The notes: generated by a model from the letters alone, not told the origin. A DNA stretch of 64,000 nt from Daucus carota subsp. sativus (GCF_001625215.2 NC_030383.2:14272779-14336778), one strand, 5' to 3'; numbered from the stretch's first letter, positions 1 to 13,089 are shown. Translations and numbers: made by a program.

Positions 1-422
1 ATATACCCACACAACTACACAAGATCTCTGTCTGCCACTAGAGAGTAATTTTACACATTAGTTGTATAGTAGTCCTTAGTATAAAGCCGGTATTGTATTT
101 GTATTAATCTGCCTGCACGCAACCCAATGCAAAAACCCCTACCCTTGCAATTGCAAAACACCCCAGTCCTGACTCATCATCTTGTATGTAAATGAGATTC
201 CCCTGTCTGCTTTTTCTATTTTATTGAATTTGCTCAGACACCCTAATTTCAACTGATTCGCCGCAAATACTCTGATTCCTTGATTTCTCAATCTACTCTC
301 CATCTCATTTTCTACTCACTTCAACACTGTGTAGTTTGTTCTGTTAAGGGTTTTTAGGTTACGGGGTTTAAGAAAGATTGATTGATTTTGATAGATAATG
401 ATTGTGTAGCTCTTTTTCTCAA

Positions 423-3400
423 ATGGGTGCCACCAGTTCTAAAGCTGAGAGGAGCGAGGCCTTGAGATTGTGCAAAGAGAGGAAAAGATTCATCAAAGCA
501 GCTATCGATTCAAGGTACAATTTTGCTGCTTCTCATGTTGCCTACATTCAATCTCTCAAGAATATTGGTGTTGCGCTGCGTCACTTCGCAGAAGCTCAAG
601 TAATTAATGATTCTTGTCTGTCTACTGATGTTGATAAGACTATGTCACCTTCCTCGTATCCTTCGTTGTCTCCCTCTCACAATGCGGCTGCTTTTGATTC
701 CCCATTGCCTGCTGAAACCCCTGTAGAGAGATTAAGTTATATGAGATCAGGGGGTACTAGTGTTGTCACTGTTAGTGTTAGTCTACCTAGTAGTGCTGGT
801 TATGTTGATGATAATGAGTCTATGTCGTTTCCGGTGCGGCCCCCTCCACCGCCTTTTCATGACTCGGCTTCTACTTGGGATTATTTTGATCCTACTGATG
901 AGAGCTTTAGTTTTATTCGACAGAATATGGAGAATGTCGATTTTGATGATGTGAAAATGTATGGGCAAATGAATGAGAGGGACGGTGAGGTTGATGTTGA
1001 TAATGGAGATTCACAAGTGGGCAAAAAAGAGCAACAAGTTTCTTGTAGTTCAACACCTCCAAGTGATCGACTTGGTAGAGCTAAATCTGAGGGGAGTGAT
1101 TTGTTCAAAGCTCAGCAAATACGTGATGAAGTGAGGGTGCTTACTGATGACAATAATATGGGTGGGTCAGCTGCAATGTTAAGTGGCAGAGCTGCTGCAG
1201 AACAATCTGGTTCGACGATGGACAAGGCTTTGGTCGGGAAAGCGACGTGTTCACAGAGGGAGGATCCTTCAGATTTCATCACTCATAGAGCTAAAGATTT
1301 TCTATCTAGCATAAAGGATATCGAGAATCGCTTCTTTAGAGCATCTGAGTGTGGGAGAGAGGTCTCTAGGATGCTTGAGGCAAACAAAATTCGGATTGGA
1401 TATTCCGAAGCCGGAGGTAAATAGGTCAACCACTTGGCACTGATGTATATTATTTATGTAGAAAGCAATTGCTGGTGTCAATTATTTGTCATTTTAAACT
1501 ATTAAATTTCATGTCATTGGTAATTTAATTCTCAGGAAAATCAAGTGGCATGGGTTTTCTGGAAATGTTAACTCCAAATTGTTGTGGAGGAGCTCCATTG
1601 GTTTCTCACGGTAAGCTTGGTTTTTAATGAACTACACGTATCAGTCCTCATTTATTATTAATGCCTGCTCGATTTGTTGATTATATGTATACATCTTAAC
1701 AACAAGTTTGTTAGACTAGATGTAATTTTCTAGTTCTCAGTTATGTGCTGTTGAGTCTATTCAACTTTCCCCAAGTCTTGAAGTTTAGCCTTTTGACATG
1801 CAGTAATCTATTTGTTTAATAAGCCTGAGTACCGGTGCTTTAATACCATTTTCTCTTATTTGGAAAATATACTAGAACATTCACGCAATGTGACAAAGGT
1901 CATAACATGGAACCGCTCAACATCTGCACGATCATCTTCCTCAAGAAGTCCTCTTGCTACAGCGTCAAAAGACGACAACGATGACAGTGGTAGTGAATTT
2001 GCTGAAGAGTTTTGCATGATTGCAGGAAGCCATTCATCCACCTTGGATAGAATGTATGCATGGGAGAGGAAACTCTACGATGAGGTGAAGGTATGTGTAT
2101 CTTCATCATCCGTAATTTTAGTCATTTTTATCCTGTAATTTTAATTATATTGTCGTGAACCTCTGGTACTGGAAATTTTTTAGTTCTGATAATGTTGTGA
2201 GTTGCATATTTTTTTGTTACCCAAACTTGGTTGGAAGTGTCCAATATGGATAAGTGTCTAAGTATCGGACTCTGCAAATTACAAAAATTAAATTTTTTAT
2301 TGGTTTTGGGCTATGAAGACCTGTCTGAGTGACTAGTGTCTAAGACAGGTACTCGAGGAAAAATGATGATTCCGGGTAACATGATTCCGTGTATCGTTTA
2401 TCTGGGCAACATGTTCAATGCCAATATATTATAAAAATTTTAGAATATCAATTTTTGAATATTTTTTATCTGTTATAAACAAAGTTAGTTATTACTTGCC
2501 ACTTATAAGAAAAGAATATTGTCTTTTATTATATTGGATAATTGTTCCTACTTTTGATATATTTTTACTAATATTTTAATATTAATATTTTATTTTATAT
2601 GTATTTTTGTTCTCATAATAAAATTTTAAATATACTTATATACTGTTAAGATGTATTAAAAATTTTAAAGAAAAATTTGTTACTTATGTTTCCATTTTAG
2701 ATGCATGCATGTTTTGAAAATATTGGAATATTATTATATTATTATTTTTGATTTAGTTCTTTTTCCTTATTTATGTTTCTATCAAACATGATTAGTGTAT
2801 TATTCTAAATTGTTTTACTTTCTCAGTTATATTTTTATTAAGAAATATATGCATGATTAAATATTATTTATTACATGTTTTTTATTTGTTTTGTTTTTTC
2901 TATTATATTTTAGTTATTTTTAATCCTTATTTTTAGCATGTGTGACCCGGTGACAACCAAATAGTCTAATTATATATTGGGGGTCGCGCTCAACAGAGAA
3001 TCAATCCTTAAAATAGAACCAGAGAACCACTAAGGTTCTGCTGCAGAATCCTAAATTTTAAATAGATTTTTAGGATCTAAATCTAAATACACAAGTTCTG
3101 CTGCAGAACCCTAAAGTTTAAATAAATTTTTAGGATCTTAATCTAAATACATGTTTTTTTCATGTTTTTTCATCGTTGTGTGTGTTCAAAAATAATTTTA
3201 AAACATAATTCAAAGATATTGACATTTTTTGCATGTGAAGTTCTGCTGCAGAACCCTAACTAATACTAGAAATAAGGTAAGGGTTCTATGAGTTCTCGCT
3301 CTAATGGTTTTCTCTTGAACATGACCCATTGTATTGGATATAATTTTTAAGTAAAGTTTGATTACCAAACTTTAAATACTCAGGCAAAAATGCCTCCACT

Positions 3401-4967
3401 AAGGTTTGAATCCTCAACCTTTGTTGCCAACAAAAGATTATTATGAGAGGATGTCTGTATGTGAACATTTTACATTGACTGTTCGGCTATTTCCATCTGT
3501 CTAGTTTTTCTTTTTTGCAAGTCACGTCTTTCTCAATTTGATAGATAGAGAATGAGGACATTTTGCCGATATTGTTCGGTTATTCCCATACATATGTCTA
3601 GTTTTGTTTTCTTTTGCCAAGTCTCATTTTTCTGAATTTGATTGATGTCTACCCTGCTAGGTTGTGTCTTTGGACTCAAATATATCTTACCTTCAAATAT
3701 CCAAATCGATAAGAAATTTGTGGCTAAGCCCAGTACAATATTCAAATAGGTAACTGTGATTCTGAAAAATCTAACAATGCCAAAGCTTCCCATAGAATTT
3801 GGCTTAATGACACGCCTAATTGATCTAATGACTTCAAGATCTTTTATGATGACTAATTCCACTTACTAGCTATTTGGAATGTGAACAGTGCTCCTTAATT
3901 TCATGTTTGCTTTGCATTTGTTTTATATTTACTTTTGACCTTATTTAAGCTGTTTACTGTTGTAGGCTAGTGAGTGCATCAGGAAGGAGTATGATCGTAA
4001 GTGTGACCAGCTTAGACACCAGTTTGCGAAGGATCTTAGCAGCAGCATAATTGACAAAACCCGATCAGTGATCAAAGATCTGCATTCGCGAACTATAGTG
4101 GCACTTCATGCTGTAGATTCCATAGCGAAGCGGATCGAGAAAATGAGGGATGAAGAGCTTCTGCCACAACTTATTGAACTTGTACAAGGGTAAGATTCAA
4201 AATTTTGCCCTTAGCTGAGTCCTTTACTGGTTTTTAATCCTTGTACACCTGCAAATGGATTCTGATAAAGTAGTTAATGAGCATATAATTCCTGGGCCTA
4301 ATGCAGATTAGTCAGGATGTGGAAGGCTATGCTCGAATGCCACCATGCACAGTACATTACGATCTCCTTGGCCTACCATGCAAAAAATTCAACGAGAACC
4401 CCCCAGGGAGTTACAAAACAAGAGATTATGGACCAGCTTCAGCATGAGATGGAATGTTTTGGTTTGAGCTTTGCGGACTGGATTAACAGTCACAATTCGT
4501 ATGTGCAAGCTCTTAATGGTTGGCTGCAGAACTGTATAATGCAGCCTAGAGAAAAGTCCAAGGGCAGGAGGGCATTCTCCCCTCGTAGAGTTGTGGCCCC
4601 TCCTATAATAGTTCTTGGACGAGATTGGTGTGCTGGGATACAAAATTTGCCATCTGAAGAGCTTAATGAAGCAATCAAATCCTTGTTGTATGACTTGCGC
4701 CATTCTGTTGAGCATCAAGAAGAGGAACCACAGAACAAACAACCAATACTTGATACTAGTGGGAACATCGAAGCAGACGTGAACGAAGTGAATTCTGCCG
4801 CGTCTTCAAATCTGAGTAGCATACATAGTAGTTTGACAAAGGTTCTTGACAGACTCACCAAGTTCTCTGAGGCATCACTGAAAATGTATGAAGATATTCG
4901 ACAGAAAAATGAAACCGCTCGAAATGCATATATGAACTACAGACCACCCAGGTCGATAAGCTTGTAA
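423..4967 (+). CDS. DUF630/DUF632 domain protein (NRG2-like), 722 aa, five exons
   Basis: Exons that keep frame with GT-AG introns: 423-1416, 1536-1610, 1876-2090, 3966-4189, 4307-4967. The ATG at 423 opens a protein starting MGATSSKAER; Gly2 suits N-myristoylation, as in much of this family. Residues 1-60 are DUF630 (LCKERKRFIKAAIDSRY, then SHVAYIQSLKNIG). A proline run near residue 140 is followed by the family's STWDYFDP motif. DUF632 runs from about residue 295 to 620 across all exons (FLSSIKDIENRFFRAS; YAWERKLYDEVK; IRKEYDRKC; MWKAMLECHHAQ). Known of the family: plant-specific, plasma-membrane or nuclear regulators such as Arabidopsis NRG2 (nitrate signalling) and APSR1. The third intron is 1.9 kb and holds a MITE. 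I am sure of the family but not of the paralogue. The only less certain splice is the acceptor at 1875; it is the one that preserves frame. Confidence 0.9.
2981..3327. mobile_element. MITE-like element with imperfect terminal inverted repeats, in intron 3
   Basis: The left end GGGTCGCGCTCAACAGAGAA pairs imperfectly with the reverse complement of the right end, GGGTCATGTTCAAGAGAAAA. Inside, a unit of about 61 bp beginning TTCTGCTGCAGAA is repeated at 3033 and 3094, with a third TTCTGCTGCAGAACCC near 3240. It has no coding capacity. I could not confirm a target duplication, so the superfamily is open. Confidence 0.45.
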
Positions 4968-7068
4968 TATGTTGTCAAATACTATAATGCTTTGGTATTC
5001 ATCTGCAAATAGATACTTGTAAGTTGTGCAATCTTTCTTCGGAGCAACTGTTGATTAGTCATGGTCTTTGCTATTCAAAAAAAAGAAATTATGCTGTAAT
5101 GCCTAAAGTCTTGTGCTTCTCCGGCTGTGATTAGCATGCACCTCGATTATTATTATTTTGAGTGGACAAGGAAGTCTTCTTGTTTCTGGTTAGGCTGAAT
5201 GAATGGAATGAATTTTGTGTTATTTAAAATTTAGAACTTAGAAGTTTATATTTTCACTAGTATTTATGCCCGCGTTGCTGGGCTTTATAATATCAAAAGA
5301 AATTTTACTTGAGTTTTTGTTCAATGTTCTTTAGATAGCATGATAACATATTTAATGAATCATTACAAACATTCAAGCTGCTGACGAAAATATATGATAA
5401 GGTTAATTAAGAGTTCATTGTGAAACGATTACAAAAATATTATAATCCAAATATAAAGTTGTTTCAGGCTGTCAACTTTTACTGATTGTTGATGATCGTC
5501 AAGATCCGATAATCCTTGTAGATGAAAGGTTGATGATCTTGTCTGCGTGTCTTGAGTTGTGATTTGCTGTATTTTTGGCTCAGTTTCTTTTAGCTTGCAT
5601 TCGTGACAGATATTTGTAACCCTGTACATTTACTTTGCTTCATAATGTTGGCTTCACTGATTTCAAATGAGTTTTGATTGTATTACCTTGTTGTCAAAAA
5701 GGTTAAAACATTATGGAAAGTATGAAGCTGGAGCATGCTCTCATTTGTTATTAGGACACTATAGGAACGTATATTTGCCCCCTAAGGCGGGCTTCTCTTA
5801 AGTACTTAATTTTGGTAGTTTAGATGTTATTAATATGCATCAATTTGTTTTTATATAATAATTGTAGTATTTTATTTTGCTTAAACTTTAAAAATAAAAT
5901 ATCAGGTGATTTTATGTTATAAATTATCTATGATTTATTAAAGTCATAATATTTAAAATAAGTTTGATAAGTTATTTATTTGAGTGACAAAATTTGTTTT
6001 ATTGTAGAAAAACCAAGAAAATAAATTTAGTTGTTAAAAAAATACATCATATGAACTTCTGATTTTAAATCACTTTTAGTCTTATTCGTAATTTTAAATC
6101 ATTTTTTGACGTATTACCTAATTATATATATTTTCAGTTTGAAGGTGGGTAATAGCTTAAAGCCCGGGATTAAAACCCCGTCAAATAGGCTCTATATGTT
6201 TTAACATACATTTTTCTTCCTTCAAAAGTTTGGTAGTAATTTTTTTTATTTACAATTATTATTTTTAATTTTTTGTTAATAAAAATATATAATAATTGTT
6301 ATAATTTTAAAAAGTTTAAAGATAATATTGTTCACTGTTATATTTAAAAATTGTGTGTGAAATAATCAATCACATTGTATCAACTAAACAAAAGGCAAAT
6401 TTTATAATTTTATTCAATATTATTAAAAAGGTGTATGAAAGGGTTAGATTCATATTTTCGAAATTTAAAGTGATAAAAATTACGTGCATGTAACGAAGAG
6501 TGTTGTCTTCAACTTAGTGATATTGTTGTACTACATATCTGCTCAAATATCATCATTGATTTTTAAGAAGAGAGTGTGGTTGGACCTGCTGTTAAATCAA
6601 TCGTGTTGGTCATGAATTTAAAAAAAACCTGCAACCCACACTCCAGAGTTTTAAAGCACACATCTATGATCTTTCCCTTACTATTCTCATTTCATGCAAC
6701 TATAAACAGTTTAAATGTCACCACTATCCAAATAAACCTGACAAAAAAATTCCAATGACCTCTTTCGTTTTGTAAATCAACAAAATTCCAGTTACCTCTT
6801 CTTCTTTTTTTTTTTTTTTTGTAAATCTGTAGTACAAATTAATGTAATAGAAAAAAAATTGGCCACACACAAATATGTATCTTCTCTACTACAGTAAAAA
6901 AATCGACGTGCTTAGGCAACTTCTGAAAACTCTCGGACATTAAAATTAAGTCACTTTATTAATGCATCATGCATAGCACAGGTAATCTGGAAGAAGTTAA
7001 CTTTTGTAGGGCTGCTGACTAAGGTGAAACTTGAATTTCTTCCGAATTCTTTGCCAACTTTGTTTCTA
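4968..7068. other. Intergenic region, AT-rich, no gene seen
   Basis: This is the 3' flank shared by two convergent genes. It contains only short chance open frames and A/T runs. No RNA gene, long repeat or paired inverted repeat is obvious by eye. Confidence 0.6.
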
Positions 7069-10000
7069 TCAGTTGTCCAAAACAGGAGAATCCAAAAGAT
7101 TTGGATCAAGACAACTTGTCCCTGCAGCGAAGATTACCTCGTCAAGCAGGAAATTGACAGCAGCTTCATCTTCAGCAGTTTCCTTTAAAATAGGCCTTAA
7201 GAACTGCATATACAATTGAATTTACTGAAAACCTCTCCTGTTAAATGTCTGGAGCCTGACCAACTTAATATACTTTTCAAGCAAAATTTTACAATAGGGG
7301 AATATACGGATTCCTGCATTTGACATTATATTTAGTCTACATTTTACTTTTTTGTCTAGAGACATAAATTCCTGTACTTGTGTATGTTCAACTTGAGTGA
7401 ATATTTTCAGCTTTTGCTTAAATAAATTTATAAGATGAGTTTCCAGAAGTCTTGTTCATATTAAATTTGCTCAATTTATCAATTATTAAAGTAGTTAATG
7501 GGATCTGCAATAACAAAAACCACAATCTCAACATCCAAACATAAATTTCACTCAACTTTGCTTATAATTTCTTCCTGGCGTTCTACTAAAAACTAACTTT
7601 AAATTGTTAAATAGCTCCCAAGCAGGTAAACAATGTTTAATTACACTATCAGCTTTGCACTTGCCATAGCTCGCTCTTTTAATAGCAAAATCATTCTCTT
7701 GTAGAACCACACTTAGTCTATAGCTTAATTTAATTATCCAGCATTGAAATCTTCTTATTATAATTTCAGCTCCAGGAGGATGTGGTAAAATAACATTGTC
7801 TAAAACGATCTGTCATGATCCCGAGATTAAAATTTAAAGGTAAAACATCGTCTACATAGTACATTACCTTGTGTATGTGTGCGCGCGCTATACTGCTATT
7901 CGTTTTTTTTGTACTGTGATCATTCAAATTATGCGAGTCTAGAATGATATTTTGTGAAGAAAATAGTGCAGATCCATGGGATAAAGACTTTCATCGGTAT
8001 TCATAAATGAACTTATATGTACTTCATAAAGTGGCAATTACTCATAAAGATGCAGACTTCTGTGTAATATTACCTGTTAGTATAAAATCTCCTTCGAGAA
8101 GAATCATAAGTGAATACTGTGGCTTATAAAAAATGGTATCTTAAATATTATATCTGCAGTTGATCCTTTCTGCCAAATTTGCAGAGTAGCAGCATACAGT
8201 GAGACACCTACAAAAGTTTAAGCACAGTTAAAAGACATGGAGCAATTCGTACCTTTAGCCATAACTCTAAATTGTGAGGGTCTAGCACCATAGACTCAGG
8301 AGGCTGCAGCAGCAAACAAACTTGTCATGGTGCAACGACATAAATTAATATACATGACCAATTTCAGTAATCTTACAGATAGCTAATGCAGGATTGAGCA
8401 GGATCGCCTGTGCAACTTGCTCCATCGCTTCCTCATATTCACCTTGCCAACATGGTACCATATTTAGATACTAAAGTTTATTCAACCTAGGATAGAACTT
8501 CAGTTGCTAATTTCAGTTTGGCAGTTCCGCAAAAAGGTATGTTCTATCCTCATTAGGAGAAGGTATCTAGCAATACTTTCCAATTAATTATAGTCAATAC
8601 CACAGTAACTACAACATAATTAAAAATTAACATATAATAATTAAAGTAGTTTAATTAAGCAACCTCAAACTTTCTCAAGCACTTTCTTTTAAAGAAAGTG
8701 CACTAACCACTGTCGGTATCTACATCCATAGCAGGGTTGCAGTCATCATCAGTGCTGGAAGAACCTGTGAAAACCAAGTTAAATCCTATCAAAATTGGCT
8801 GATCTAGAGATTCTGTTAAGCAGGCAAATTGTAAAAGTACATGGCATACTAACCATAAGAATAACCATTGTCAGAATCCTCAGAAAACTGAGGATCTTTA
8901 GCAGTGGAACACTCTGAAATGAAGGTTTTCTTAAGAAATTGTTTTATGAAGTTCAACACATAAAACAGAGGGGAAAATAAGCTATAAACCAATGTTATCA
9001 TTATCCACAAAATGACAGAAATGATAAGAAACATCAGCGATTAAGGATAACATTATTCAGAAGGCAAAAGATTGCAAGCTTTATTAAAAATATTAGCGAA
9101 TGAAATAAACAATAATCAGAAGGCGAAAAATTTCAAGAATTAAACCTTGGACCATATCTCCAGAGGTGAACAGGTGCCACGATCTTGTGGAATCCCCTTC
9201 ATCCTACAAAAGCACAGGTTATAGTCAAGTAAAGAGCTAAAAAACAAACATGTAATGAACAAAAACAGATTTTAGGTAATCAATTCCATTCAAATATATG
9301 TCATGGTCTGCAAACTAAATTACGCAGCAAGAACAGAAATATGTAGAACTACTAATCTACACCCTAATTTGAATTTTGCAATTTTGAAATTTGAATTGTT
9401 AAAAAATTATAATATATTACAAATTGCAGGTGGTGGCTCGTCCTTGCAGGCGGCGAGAAAGCTTCGCCCAGAAACTTTGCATTTTCTTTAATGCTCTCTT
9501 GTATGTGTTTTGTATTGTATGTGTAGTGAGTGCATGTGGCCTTGTACTGCATCATGGAGAGAAGAAAAAGAATGGCAACGTGGCAAGCTTGTGTCCATTC
9601 ATAAATCAAGTGCAGTAAGTATAAGCGGTGGCAGGGTTGTAAATAAACTGAAGTTGGGGGGCAATTTTTCAGCAGAGGCAGAATACTTGAGCAAAGGCGT
9701 AACAACAATTATAATGTACATAGATAACAGGCTTGCATTATCTCCCCCATCAGCAAAACATTTTAGTAAACATCCAACAAATAAGCCAACCTCATATATC
9801 ATCTCATAGAACAAAAATTTATACCTGGTTTGCAGCATCTACATGTTTCACTCAAATTTACATTCTTTACCGGGGTGTTGCTTATATTATTAACATTAAA
9901 CACTCAAAATCTCAAATTAAGCAAAGAAATTCGTGCACCTGGGAACGGCTGGATACGACATCCGAGTCCAGCAAATACTCTGGCCTTCCCAGTGGTAAGA

Positions 10001-10948
10001 ACACAAAATTCCACTGAAATTCCAAGAAAGTACATATACCCAAAAAAGGGTGTTAATTCTCACATTACAAATCAAGTGGAAAAAATTGTTACATCTGGTT
10101 GAAAATTAAATATTGAGCAGCCATGTATAAAGAAATTGATTCTGTGAATCCTCAATTAACTCCCCATTTGATTTCTTAGACCAAACCATCCTAAATTTAT
10201 TTCACATATATCATCAAAATTGTAATATTAATAACATGCTTGCATTATCTCCCCCATCAGCCAAGCATTTTAATAAACATCCAACAAATAAACCAACCTC
10301 ATATCATCTCATACAGCAAAAATTTATACCTGGTTTGCAGCAAAAGCTCTTTTAGGAGTATTGTCAGGGTGCTCCAACCCAAGATATTGCTCCCAAGCAC
10401 CATACACGTTCCTTCTCTGCACATATGAACATCAAAATATTAGCCAGGTCAAGCTTTAGCAATCATCTTCTCTCTAAAGATTTGACCCATTTAACATCTA
10501 CATGTTTCACTCAAATTTATATTCTTTACCACGGTGTTGCTTATATTAACATTAAATACTCAAATTAAGCAAAGAAATTTGTGCACCTGGAAACAACCAT
10601 CATAAAGAAGCACAACTCCATGAATCGTTAAAAAATCAAGATACACCCAAAACATAAAAGTATAAGCATATACAACATAATCAACTTACTAATCAAAACC
10701 CATATAGTCATAAAAGTGTAAGCATATACAACATAATCAACTTACTAATCAAAACCCATATAGTCATATACAAAAAATATTGACAAAGTTTAACCTTTTC
10801 TTTTAGGCAAATCATCAAACACTTCATGAACGAAAGTTTAACGTGCAATTAAAAGACAAATAAATCATTAAAATTCGAATAGAGATCATACGGAAGAAAT
10901 ATTACGAATGAAAAGAGAGAAAAGGAGATAGCAGCAGAGATACCTCAT
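7069..10948 (-). CDS. Uncharacterised plant protein, about 195 aa, eight coding exons
   Basis: Too fragmented to show as one frame; assembled from exons whose phases all agree: 10944-10948 (ATGAG), 10330-10414, 9146-9203, 8854-8913, 8708-8764, 8377-8442, 8253-8320, 8154-8207, 7069-7203. The first two could be joined differently, so the N-terminus is tentative. The product starts RRNVYGAWEQYLGLEHPDN, has a Ser/Asp-rich middle (SEDSDNGYSYG, SSSTDDDC, MDVDTDSG), then EYEEAMEQVAQAILLNPALA, PPESMVLDPHNLELWLK and SHCMLLLCKFGRKDQLQ. It ends FLRPILKETAEDEAAVN with stop at 7069-7071. I do not recognise a named family. The donor after the 8154-8207 exon reads CAG|ATATAA instead of GT; reading on gives ATA TAA, a stop at 8148-8150 and a product of about 152 aa. 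Either the intron is non-canonical or the gene is truncated. Inferred soluble; there is no signal peptide or membrane span. Confidence 0.55.
9510..9725 (+). repeat. Diverged direct copy of the sequence upstream of the 7-11 kb gene
   Basis: This block resembles 11060-11290 in the same orientation. Shared strings include TGTCCATTCATAAA, AGTGGCAG and AATTATAATGTACATAGAT, in the same order and spacing. The 11060-11290 copy lies just upstream of the gene's putative start at 10948; this copy lies inside its second intron. Confidence 0.5.
9727..10607 (+). repeat. Local direct duplication that contains exon 2; the inner copy has lost most of the exon
   Basis: Bases 9727-10010 match 10232-10607 at high identity (shared CTTGCATTATCTCCCCCATC, ACCTGGTTTGCAGCA, CTACATGTTTCACTCAAATT). 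The outer copy carries the exon at 10330-10414. The inner copy jumps from TTGCAGCA straight to TCTACATG, missing about 154 bp that include nearly all of that exon and its acceptor. A short CA match at the breakpoint suggests an end-joining deletion. Confidence 0.75.
10653..10764 (+). repeat. Tandem repeat, two copies of 56 bp
   Basis: The unit begins CATAAAAGTATAAGCATATA; the copies at 10653 and 10709 differ by about one base (TATAAGC against TGTAAGC). It lies in intron 1 of the 7-11 kb gene. Confidence 0.8.
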
Positions 10949-11280
10949 CTTTTTATTTGAGTTCACTTTATTCAAATTTAAATTTTTGGAATTTGTGTGT
11001 AGTGTTTGCAGTTAAGTACATTTCAGTATACAAAACTTACGGCAGAAGCTTGGCGAGACTGATAACGTGGATCTTCAATTATATTTTGTATGTGTACATC
11101 CGTAAGAGTGAGCACGTGGGTTCTGGCGCAGAAAGGAGAGAACAGATGGCTACGTGTTAGTATTTTGTCCATTCATAAAGATAGAAGAGCAGTGGCAGCA
11201 TTGTAATTAATTGCAAAATGGAGGACAAATTCTTTGCTGAGGTAAAATACTGTAGCAAAGAGGCAACAGCAATTATAATG

Positions 11281-11319
11281 TACATAGATGTACATAGATG
11301 TACATAGATGTACATAGAT
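11281..11319 (+). repeat. 10-bp tandem repeat, four copies
   Basis: Perfect repeats of TACATAGATG, the last ending TACATAGAT. It sits about 330 bp upstream of the putative start of the minus-strand gene. Confidence 0.9.
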
Positions 11320-11372
11320 TCCTTCTGCTTTTAAAAAGTTATTTTACAACTGTAGTTCTGCCAAATGATATA

Positions 11373-11634
11373 CTCCCTCCGTCCCCTTTTACTTGTCCCT
11401 TTTGAAAAAATAACGCATCTTAAGAAAATGTTAGGTGGATATCTTGTTTTCATACTTATCCCTAATAAATGTAATGAATTAGATAGAGTTGTGTATATAT
11501 ATATGCTAGTCAAACATTGGAAGTTGTTACATTTTGAAAAAACATACAAAAAGTTGCTTTGAAAAGAGAAGTGGACAAGTAATTTGGGACAATTTTTTTT
11601 TTCAAAAGGGACATGTAAAAAAGGACGGAGGGAG
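11373..11634. mobile_element. Stowaway-like MITE (262 bp)
   Basis: The left end CTCCCTCCGTCCCC and right end GGACGGAGGGAG are inverted repeats flanked by TA on both sides, the Tc1/mariner signature. The inner arms also pair (CTTGTCCCTTTTGAAAAAAT against TTTTTTCAAAAGGGACATGT). Open frames that cross it on both strands are by-products of this structure. Confidence 0.9.
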
Positions 11635-12536
11635 TATATAGGAGGGAATAAACAAATTTGTGCCAAGGGCTTCATTCCTTCCATTCTTAAGAGATTATGT
11701 GACAATTTTATCAAATTATCTTTCACAATAGTGTATTTGGTTCTTTCACGGTAGCATGTTTGGTTGGGATGAATAATGTAATAAGAAAAAAAGAGAAGAT
11801 TGAATTACTTCCAAAAAATTTGGAGGGAAGAATCAAGTATAGAGGGATAATAGGAAATAAAAATTGTGTAGTTTTCTAAACAATTGTTCTAATTATTCTT
11901 TTTTAAAATCATATTACAAGGTCTCTTGAGTGTTCTTAATGCATAATTTTTGGCATCAGTAGTGGGATCTGGTATTAATAGTGAGTTATGCTCGACTGAT
12001 ATACCAACTAAGCGAATTTGTTTCTATTCACTCGTATTAGTGTCAGTCTTAAAATATCAATAGTATCAGAAATTTTAAAGAACGTGAATCTGTTCCTATT
12101 CATGAAACTTTAATATGCACAAGATGAGCCTCGAAACTCTCCAGAAACACATTAATTACGTCATTTTGATTTTGCTCACTTCCTTCAGTATCATATTCTG
12201 CTCAATAAACTGATCAGAATTTGCGTTACTCCTAGTTAATAAATCTCTAGATGGAACTGTATTTTGTAAAATACTTGTTTTCTTAGCATATAACGTTGAA
12301 CCGGAAATACTAGATAACAACAATCTGAACATATTATGTGGACTATTTTACATATATATTTTTTTATAATCTTAGACTATATCAACTTCTAGATGTATCT
12401 TCAAAAATAAGAAATAATATATTAGTATCGTTTTATCCTTTCAATTGTGATAGTAATGTAAAAGTAACTCGCAATACTAATGCGATCTAAGAAAATTTGG
12501 GAAGAGTCATTAAAGTGGCCACTAATAATATATTTA

Positions 12537-12729
12537 GGGGTTTGTCTAGTGTGTGCCCATGGGCACATTCTAAGCACAAAATATTATAGGGTTGGAGGAT
12601 TTTGATTGGTGTGGGTGTTGCATTTGTAGGAGGTCCACCATTATTAACAAACAACAACCAATCAAAATGAGTCAAACTTGTGGAATTTAGTGCTTAGTGT
12701 GTGCTCATGGACACACACTAGAAAAACCG
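12537..12729. mobile_element. hAT-like MITE (193 bp) with 8-bp target duplication
   Basis: The left end GGGGTTTGTCTAGTGTGTG pairs with the reverse complement of the right end, CGGTTTTTCTAGTGTGTG. Both sides are flanked by TATATTTA (12529-12536 and 12730-12737). An 8-bp duplication is characteristic of the hAT superfamily. It is non-coding. Confidence 0.85.
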
Positions 12730-13089
12730 TATATTTAGTCATCACATTAGCATGAACAAAAATTTAATCATTTCCGTGCTAAACAATTGCATTTATATAT
12801 GAACCGTGTAATTTAGTCTTTAATCCCCGGTGTTAAAAAGACAATTCTTTTTCAGAAAAAAAACCAAAAATGGTCCAAAATGTTACACAAAAAAGGTACC
12901 CTTTCTGACATGACACACCAATCTTCTTCATCGTCCCGAGCCGATTAAATTTCTGTTCATACCCGAAAACAGGGTCCTCAGTTATAATCAGATATATACA
13001 TACATGTATATTGTATACTGTATATGATCAAAGCTTGGGTTTCTCCGACTCGAACACTTAAACCAAGATTTGATGAAGAATGATATAAC

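Larger units (their letters stand above)
10949..13089. other. Intergenic region between two divergent genes, with two MITEs
   Basis: It lies between the minus-strand gene starting at 10948 and the plus-strand TLDc gene at 13090. Apart from the 10-bp repeats, the Stowaway-like MITE and the hAT-like MITE listed separately, it is AT-rich and has no convincing exon. Confidence 0.6.

Noticed and set aside
402-422. Frame opening at TTG 402 ahead of the DUF630/632 gene
   Set aside because: It is not an ATG; the family start MGATSSK with a myristoylation Gly is at 423.
11331-11726. 131-codon minus-strand frame and its plus-strand shadow
   Set aside because: They lie across the Stowaway-like MITE and arise from its inverted repeats.
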